A stretch of 64,000 bases of DNA. It comes from Nanosynbacter sp963548005. Its GTDB lineage: Bacteria > Patescibacteriota > Saccharimonadia > Saccharimonadales > Saccharimonadaceae. The stretch is from positions 31,583-95,582 of the forward strand of contig CAUUSW010000004.1 in assembly GCA_963548005.1 (NCBI GenBank). Reading direction: 5' to 3'. The notes beneath the pieces are model-generated. The model did not search any database. It was not told the DNA's origin and worked only from the letters and a program-made list of their open reading frames with translations. The position numbers and the translations under genes were made by a program. This document shows, piece by piece, positions 59,281 through 64,000 of the stretch; positions within the stretch are counted from its first letter, which is position 1, and every line of letters begins with the position of its first letter.

Positions 59281-60504
59281 CTACTTAAACCTCGCTAGCA
59301 ATCGACTAATCATTCCGCCGGCTTTCTTTGTCACCGAACCCACTTTGCTCTGCGCGTGCTCAGCCCGCTCGGCCCCTGCCCCGTCAATGAGCATCAGACC
59401 AATTGCCGCTGCAAACTCCGGCCCATTCGCCTCGTCACTCACGCCCGCATATCCTGCCGGTACACCTAGTTTAGCTGCCACGCTGAGGCTATTTTTCGCA
59501 AATTCGACCAGATCCTTAACCTTAGCGCCGCCACCAACCAGCACCACACCGCTCGGCAGCCGTCCAATGCCGCCGGCCCGCTTCAATTCTTTGGCGACTA
59601 GCTCGAAAATCTCCTCGTAGCGCGCCTCGACAATCTCATCAATCTCGCTTTGTTCAAATGTGTATACCTGTTTGTCATGCTTAGTATCAACGCAACCAGC
59701 CTTACCGCCGCCCAGCCGGGCATGCGCCAATTTGACTGCCTCAGCGATCTCCGGGTCAGTCTTTAGCCCAATCGCCACATCATTTGTCACGTTCTGCGCT
59801 CCCATCGGGATCACCGCCACGTGCTGCAAGTCGCCCTCTTCAAATACTGCCACGCCAGTTGTACTGCCACCAATGTCGATAACCGCCACGCCGTTCTCAA
59901 TCTGCGACTCACTGAGCACCGCTCGCGCTGCCGCCAACACACTTGGTGTCAGGCTTGAGGCAGTGACATTCGCCATCTCGGCCGAGCGGCGTAAATTCGC
60001 CACATACGGCGTCAAGCCCGAGACCACATTTGCTCGTAGCTCCAGGCGCGTCCCGCTCATCCCCACCGGATCCTTAATATTGTCCTGCCCATCCAGCCGA
60101 TAGGCATGCGGCACAATCTCCAAAATCTCTCGATTCGCCGGCACCTTCCCAGTGGTTGCTACCTCCTCAATCCGCAGCACGTCCTCGTCCGTCACTTCAC
60201 CGCCACTCATCCCCACCGCGATCATACCATCGGCCTTGGTGCTCAGAATGTGCGACCCATTGACACTCAGCGCCGCTGCATTAATATGATGACCGCTCAT
60301 GCGTTCGGCCGCCTCAAGCGCCTTGTCAATCGCTGCCGCCGGCCCCGTCAAGTTCGATACCGCGCCCTTACGCATGCCGCTATTCTCACTAACGCCAACA
60401 CCAACGATGTTCGGCAGCCCCGACTCCCCGATATGCCCAACCACGCAGCGCACGGTCTTCGTACCAACATCAATTCCTACCACATATCGAGATTGTTCTT
60501 GCAT
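59281..60504 (-). CDS. ftsA: Cell division protein FtsA
   Basis: FtsA is the actin-like membrane tether of FtsZ. The 407-residue protein starts QEQSRYVVGIDVGTKTVRCVVG, has the phosphate 2 loop VAVIDIGGSTTGVAVF, the adenosine loop GVVLVGGGAKVKDL and a C-terminal amphipathic basic helix (MISRLLARFK) for membrane binding. TTGACG (60535-60540), 18 bases and TATACT (60511-60516) end only six bases before the ATG, and the -35 lies in the map gene, so the message looks leaderless. Confidence 0.97.
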   Translation of the reverse strand: MQEQSRYVVGIDVGTKTVRCVVGHIGESGLPNIVGVGVSENSGMRKGAVSNLTGPAAAIDKALEAAERMSGHHINAAALSVNGSHILSTKADGMIAVGMSGGEVTDEDVLRIEEVATTGKVPANREILEIVPHAYRLDGQDNIKDPVGMSGTRLELRANVVSGLTPYVANLRRSAEMANVTASSLTPSVLAAARAVLSESQIENGVAVIDIGGSTTGVAVFEEGDLQHVAVIPMGAQNVTNDVAIGLKTDPEIAEAVKLAHARLGGGKAGCVDTKHDKQVYTFEQSEIDEIVEARYEEIFELVAKELKRAGGIGRLPSGVVLVGGGAKVKDLVEFAKNSLSVAAKLGVPAGYAGVSDEANGPEFAAAIGLMLIDGAGAERAEHAQSKVGSVTKKAGGMISRLLARFK

Positions 60505-60510
60505 ATGCTT

Positions 60511-60540
60511 AGTATACCAGATAGCCTAGAGTGTCGTCAA
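60511..60540 (-). promoter_or_regulatory. Promoter directly before ftsA
   Basis: TTGACG, an 18-base spacer and TATACT stand six bases before the ftsA ATG; the -35 overlaps the end of map. It gives the cell-division genes a promoter separate from the map-adk-yqeY-rpsU group. Confidence 0.6.
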
Positions 60541-61293
60541 AATCTCCGCACCCGTCTCAGTAATCAATACGGTGTGTTCAAAATGTGCACCCAAACTGCC
60601 GTCTTTCAAGCTAATCGTCCAGCCGTCGTCCTCGGTCACAATTTTCTCACTACCGAGGCTGGCCATTGGCTCAATAGCAATCGTGTCGCCTGCGTGCAGC
60701 ACTGGCCCGGTACCACGCCGGCCATAATTTGGAATCTCTGGGCTCATGTGCATTTCCAGCCCCACGCCGTGGCCAACCAGCTCGCGAATGATACCCAATT
60801 TAGCTTTCTTCAACACCGCTTCCACGCCCGCCGAAATATCGCCAACGCGCGTCCCGTCACCGGAAATCGCATCAATTCCCGCATACAAACTCTGTTCCGT
60901 CGCGTGCAGCAAATGTTTTTTAGCACCACGCGGTTCTTCATCAACCACCATGGTAAAGGCGCTGTCAGTTTTCATGCCGCGGTAGCCGATCACCAGGTCA
61001 AAACTCACCACATCACCCTTCTCAAACACATAGCCTGTCGGAAATGAGTGCACCAATTGCTCATTGGTCGACACACAGATCACCCCTGGGAATTTTACCT
61101 CATCTGTCAAATATGTCGCTTCCGCGCCGAAATCCTTAATTCGCCCATCCACAAACGCATTAACGTCCAGCTCGCTCATTCCAGCCGTCACCCGCTGGCG
61201 CAACTCATCATAAATCGTCGCCAACATCCGCCCGCATTCGCGCATATCCTTCATCTGCTGCGGCGTTTTTTCGCCAGTAATTAGAGTTGGCAT
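60526..61293 (-). CDS. map: Methionine aminopeptidase, type I
   Basis: Map removes the initiator methionine from new proteins. The 255-residue protein has the metal ligands in VSFDLVIGYRGMKTDSAF (two Asp), VGHGVGLEMH (His) and later Glu residues in TIAIEPM and ALIT-type endings. The short N-terminus without zinc fingers marks the bacterial type. It overlaps adk by 13 bases, which is characteristic of the adk-map pair. Confidence 0.96.
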   Translation of the reverse strand: MPTLITGEKTPQQMKDMRECGRMLATIYDELRQRVTAGMSELDVNAFVDGRIKDFGAEATYLTDEVKFPGVICVSTNEQLVHSFPTGYVFEKGDVVSFDLVIGYRGMKTDSAFTMVVDEEPRGAKKHLLHATEQSLYAGIDAISGDGTRVGDISAGVEAVLKKAKLGIIRELVGHGVGLEMHMSPEIPNYGRRGTGPVLHAGDTIAIEPMASLGSEKIVTEDDGWTISLKDGSLGAHFEHTVLITETGAEILTTL

Positions 61294-61832
61294 GCGTACG
61301 CCACCTCTTCATAAATCCGATCATGCACTTCGCCAGCCGTACCGACACCATCCAAATGAACAATCCTAACGCCTGCCTCAGCAAAAATCCCCAACACCGG
61401 ATACATTTTTTGCCGATAAATCGTCATTCGCCGGGCAATTGCCTCTGGCGTGTCCTCCAGCCGGCCGCGCTTCTCTAGCCGCCGCATAATCTCCGCCTCC
61501 GGCACTTCCAGTGAAATCACTGTATCAATTTTCTCATTCATCCGCGCCATGTAATCATCCAGCCACGCCGCCTGCTCCTTTGTCCGCGGAAAACCATCAA
61601 CGATAATATTCGAATATTTTTTATCGCGCGCCTCCTGCACCGCCTGTTCAAACACTTGGTAAATCAATTCATCGCTTACCAACTCGCCCGAGCGTAAAAT
61701 ATCAATCACCGCCGGATCATTACTGCGGCGCAGCATCTCGCCAGTCGACAGCCACTTCCAACCCTGGCGCGCCGCTAACATCTGCCCCTGCATACTTTTA
61801 CCAGCCCCCGGCGGCCCAAATAATAAGATCAT
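61281..61832 (-). CDS. adk: Adenylate kinase
   Basis: Adk balances ATP, ADP and AMP. The 183-residue protein has the P-loop GPPGAGKSMQGQ at 7-15, the NMP-binding stretch KWLSTGEMLRRS, DGFPRTKEQAAWLDDY and a short LID region (RRLEKRGRLEDTPEAIARRM) with no zinc cysteines. It is the short form. It overlaps map by 13 bases. Confidence 0.95.
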   Translation of the reverse strand: MILLFGPPGAGKSMQGQMLAARQGWKWLSTGEMLRRSNDPAVIDILRSGELVSDELIYQVFEQAVQEARDKKYSNIIVDGFPRTKEQAAWLDDYMARMNEKIDTVISLEVPEAEIMRRLEKRGRLEDTPEAIARRMTIYRQKMYPVLGIFAEAGVRIVHLDGVGTAGEVHDRIYEEVAYACQL

Positions 61833-61854
61833 CCTTTGCTCCTTTTCTGTGTTG

Positions 61855-62313
61855 TTATTGTTTTGCTAGCGTTTCTTTGGTAATTTTCGCAATCAAGGCG
61901 CCATCAGCCGCATTGCCGGCTTTAGTCTTCACCGCGCCAATCACCTGGCCCATTTGCTGCATCGTCGCACCCAGATCAGCAACTACCGCCTCGACCATTG
62001 CCCGAACCTCGTCTTCGCTCAGCTGTTTAGGCAAAAATTCCTGTAAAATTGCCGCCTCCTTCTCCTCTGGTTCAGCTAGTTCCGCTCGGCCATTCGCCCA
62101 GTATAACGCGGCACTTTCTTTGCGTTTTTTAACTTCACGGGCAATAACCTTCTCCACTTCTGCATCGTTTAGGCCCTCGTCACGCTTACCGAGCGACACC
62201 TCCTCATTAAGGATTGCCGCCTTCAAACTACGCAGGACATCACCCCGAAAACGATGCCGCCCTAGAAGAGCGGCTTTCATTTCATCAGCAATACGCGCTT
62301 TTAGCGCCGACAT
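61855..62313 (-). CDS. yqeY: GatB/YqeY domain protein
   Basis: The 152-residue protein matches the YqeY family (tRNA-binding tail domain of GatB): the N-terminal ADEMKAALLGRHRFRGDVLRSLKAAI and ALYWANGRAELAEPEEKEAAILQEFLP, plus the helical C-terminal part with MGQVIGAVKTKAGNAADGAL. Its function is not firmly known; it may assist amidotransferase-related tRNA binding. It starts inside the rpsU stop codon region (one-base overlap). Confidence 0.9.
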   Translation of the reverse strand: MSALKARIADEMKAALLGRHRFRGDVLRSLKAAILNEEVSLGKRDEGLNDAEVEKVIAREVKKRKESAALYWANGRAELAEPEEKEAAILQEFLPKQLSEDEVRAMVEAVVADLGATMQQMGQVIGAVKTKAGNAADGALIAKITKETLAKQ

Positions 62314-62531
62314 TAACGCGTTGCCCCCATACGCATTCTGGCTGTTTTCTCGGCCCGGCGCTCACGGCGAATAATAGCTTTCTTGCGGCGCTCAACCTTG
62401 GAAATCGGCTTGGCAAATCGCATCACCGACTTTGCCCGCGCAAGGACACCGCTCTGCAGCACCCTGCGATTAAAGCGACGAATCACATTCTCGTTCGCTT
62501 CCTTCTGATCTTTACGTGTAACTTGAACCAT
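62313..62531 (-). CDS. rpsU: 30S ribosomal protein S21
   Basis: The 72-residue basic protein has the S21 pattern: VQVTRKDQKEANENVIRRFNRRVLQSGVL, followed by KPISKVERRKKAIIRRERR. It is short and highly basic, as expected. It leads the rpsU-yqeY-adk-map set. TTGTCA (62564-62569), 17 bases and TATAAT (62541-62546) end nine bases before the ATG. Confidence 0.94.
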   Translation of the reverse strand: MVQVTRKDQKEANENVIRRFNRRVLQSGVLARAKSVMRFAKPISKVERRKKAIIRRERRAEKTARMRMGATR

Positions 62532-62540
62532 ACTTTTTGC

Positions 62541-62569
62541 ATTATAACAGATGAGAAAATATTTGACAA
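62541..62569 (-). promoter_or_regulatory. Promoter directly before rpsU
   Basis: TTGTCA and TATAAT with 17-base spacing; the -10 box ends nine bases before the ATG, leaving a leader of about two or three bases. Confidence 0.55.
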
Positions 62570-62661
62570 ATTAGCATCTAAGATCGGTTAGACTGAGCAC
62601 GAAAAGACGCCACCCGATATTTATCCGTGCGGCGTCCGGCAACTAATTTTAGCCCAGCCAA

Positions 62662-63267
62662 CTAAAGCTGCTCTTCTTCAGAGGTTTGGCTATCTTTTTT
62701 GTATGTTGCCTCAAACGCACCTCTTTCAATAATATATCTTTCTTTTTCACCATTACTGTTCTCAATTTGACTTTCTACAATTATGCAATTAGCCCCACCT
62801 GTCTGTTGACCACCCCACGGCGCATCAATGACAATCTCTTTACCCTCTGGGTTCTCCATACACTTCACAACATTTTTAGGCAAATACTTACCATTAGCAG
62901 CTACACCATTCTCTTCCGTAAGTGGCTCATAGAGGTTATGAAAATCTTTGGCATTTATAATATAACGCTCGCCTTTCTCGCCCGTAACGATTGCATCACC
63001 AGGATTCGCTATATTAACCGTCTCAACTCGCTCTGTTCCGTCTTCTTCTGTGATAACTGTTTCTACCTTCTGAGTGGTTTCTGAAATCTCAACCTCAATA
63101 GCCTTATTGGGATCTTTGATCTTACTATAAGTATCTTTTACTTTAGAAAAATCTAATGTAGATAAGTCCAGATGAACTGGTCCATTCTCCCTATCGACCT
63201 CGGCCCAATTAGCAGCGTTTGGATTTGGACTTCCATTGCCATCGGCATGTTCATAATTTTGTGTCAT
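62662..63267 (-). CDS. Unknown acidic protein with an internal repeat (201 residues)
   Basis: I recognise no family. The protein starts with a disordered Asn/Gly/Ala-rich segment and contains two similar segments, GEKGERYIINAKDFHNLYEP near 100-120 and GEKERYIIERGAFEATYKK near 173-192, suggesting a duplicated small domain. The C-terminus is acidic (SEEEQL). No signal peptide or membrane helix is seen. Its promoter shares a pattern with that of the unknown gene at 33173-33955. Confidence 0.7.
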   Translation of the reverse strand: MTQNYEHADGNGSPNPNAANWAEVDRENGPVHLDLSTLDFSKVKDTYSKIKDPNKAIEVEISETTQKVETVITEEDGTERVETVNIANPGDAIVTGEKGERYIINAKDFHNLYEPLTEENGVAANGKYLPKNVVKCMENPEGKEIVIDAPWGGQQTGGANCIIVESQIENSNGEKERYIIERGAFEATYKKDSQTSEEEQL

Positions 63268-63311
63268 GTTTATTTCCTTCTTGCGTTTAGCAAATTTTAT
63301 ATCATGAGTTC

Positions 63312-63340
63312 ATGCTACCCTCTTTTTTGTTATTTGTCAA
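63312..63340 (-). promoter_or_regulatory. Promoter of the repeat-containing unknown gene
   Basis: TTGACA (63335-63340), 17 bases, TAGCAT (63312-63317). The -35 and spacer resemble the promoter at 34011-34039 in nearly every base. The gap from here to the recJ stop (about 63341-63467) shows nothing else. Confidence 0.55.
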
Positions 63341-63467
63341 GTTGCTAATGTTACTTGGAGGAAGTGCGTAGTTTCGATACATAACATCGTTGCGAATTTC
63401 ACAACGAAAAAACCACTACACCCAAATAACTAGCGATCACCTTCAAACAAAAGTTGTAATTACCACA

Positions 63468-64000
63468 TCAATCAAACAAAGCCACGTGAACGAGCCGCCC
63501 CTCAACCGTCCGCACCCCCTGCCATTCATTGACAGTTGGCTGGAACCACGCCACCACCTCGTCGCCCGGCTCGCGGAAAAATTCCTCTGGCGCGTTGAAC
63601 GCCAGCATCTGCAACACTTTACTATTTTTATCACGCAGCGCTAATTTAACGTGTTGCCCACCCGCACCCATCCGTCGCGCGCTCAGTACGATAGCTGTAG
63701 TGATTTTTACCACAGGCTCGGGATTACCATTACCAAATGGCTCCATTTTCGCCAAATTTGCCACTAACTCCTCATCAATTTCTGAAAAATCATCAATTTC
63801 CACATCGGCTCGCGGCAACAAATATCGCTCTTGGTTCGTCAGTTGCAATGAATCATAAAACTCATTAACGCGCCTACGAAAATCACTAATTTTTTCAGTC
63901 TCCAGCGTCACGCCAGCCGCCGCCCCATGCCCGCCGCCTTTGATGATAATGTCATCCGCTGCCCGCACGGCATCTGCCGCTGAAAAATCACCAAAACTGC
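63468..64000 (-). CDS. recJ: Single-stranded-DNA exonuclease RecJ, C-terminal part (cut by window edge)
   Basis: The frame enters from the window edge with SFGDFSAADAVRAADDII and continues to the stop at 63468. It shows the DHHA1 signature IIKGGGHGAAAGVTLE and a C-terminal OB-like domain with FNAPEEFFREPGDEVVAWFQ, the end of RecJ. RecJ is a 5'-3' exonuclease on single-stranded DNA in recombination and mismatch repair. The catalytic DHH domain lies beyond the window. A GTG codon in the frame is probably not the start. Confidence 0.85.
   Translation of the reverse strand, partial: SFGDFSAADAVRAADDIIIKGGGHGAAAGVTLETEKISDFRRRVNEFYDSLQLTNQERYLLPRADVEIDDFSEIDEELVANLAKMEPFGNGNPEPVVKITTAIVLSARRMGAGGQHVKLALRDKNSKVLQMLAFNAPEEFFREPGDEVVAWFQPTVNEWQGVRTVEGRLVHVALFD

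Noticed and set aside
1..64000. Search by eye for CRISPR arrays, insertion sequences, tRNA and rRNA genes.
   Set aside because: No regularly spaced repeats, no transposase frames, and no complete tRNA cloverleaf were found; gaps between genes are too short for rRNA.

Overview
The window looks like chromosomal DNA of a small-genome bacterium of the Patescibacteria/CPR type, most probably Candidatus Saccharibacteria (TM7). This is inference from gene content and style: tightly packed informational and cell-envelope genes, many unknown small proteins, a bacterial collagen-like protein, a BspA/Listeria-repeat surface protein with an LPxTG-like tail, and many start codons placed directly behind a -10 box. 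TGA is used as an ordinary stop. I saw no tRNA, rRNA, CRISPR array, insertion sequence or prophage. Gene density is very high; the only gap above 300 bases holds a regulatory RNA.

Layout. 1-4.5 kb: murD (partial), an M16 peptidase and secA, one minus-strand unit. 4.6-10.3 kb: a symmetrical divergent locus of a MoxR-type AAA+ ATPase and a VWA protein, each followed by one member of a paralogous pair of unknown proteins. 10.3-14.2 kb: ribosome hibernation factor, a small unknown protein, serS and a membrane-anchored collagen-like protein. 14.3-19.1 kb: an ABC ATPase relic, uppP, and a permease/ATPase/PadR/PspC operon with a candidate PadR operator. 19.2-29.2 kb: CNNM/CBS and DUF2207 membrane proteins, greA, then proS, CPBP protease, rseP, uppS, a nucleotidyltransferase-polyprenyl synthase fusion and frr. 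29.3-37.2 kb: recF, tsf, rpsB, rpmE, prfA, prmC and unknown proteins. 37.2-43.6 kb: HtrA, an LCP protein, lepB, parB-parA and rplU. 43.7-49.9 kb: a giant surface protein, galU and a Tim44-like membrane protein. 50-56 kb: ileS, an inositol-phosphatase-like gene and a 2H phosphoesterase-like gene behind a T-box leader. 56-62.5 kb: LiaF-like protein, VKOR, a thioredoxin-like protein, nrdR, ftsZ, ftsA, map, adk, yqeY and rpsU. The end holds an unknown protein and the C-terminal part of recJ.

The strongest discoveries are these. (1) The isoleucyl-tRNA synthetase has two extra enzymes inserted in frame: a GNAT acetyltransferase domain after the HIGH region and an RBBP9-like serine hydrolase with an apparently intact Ser-Asp-His triad inside the CP1 editing region. 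(2) The operon ending in ileS is preceded by a T-box-like riboswitch with a complete antiterminator (TGGTACC bulge) and a competing terminator. (3) The divergent MoxR/VWA locus is bracketed by paralogs and driven by two promoters whose -10 boxes share the same bases. (4) NrdR has lost all four zinc-ribbon cysteines. (5) Many genes appear to be transcribed as leaderless mRNAs.

Much of the window serves growth and envelope building: lipid carrier synthesis and recycling (uppS, polyprenyl synthase, uppP), murein precursors (murD), export (secA, lepB, rseP, HtrA), division and partition (ftsA, ftsZ, parAB) and translation (serS, proS, ileS, prfA, prmC, frr, tsf, rpsB, rpsU, rpmE, rplU, map). The accessory genes are mainly surface or membrane proteins, as expected of a host-attached lifestyle, which the sequence itself cannot prove.
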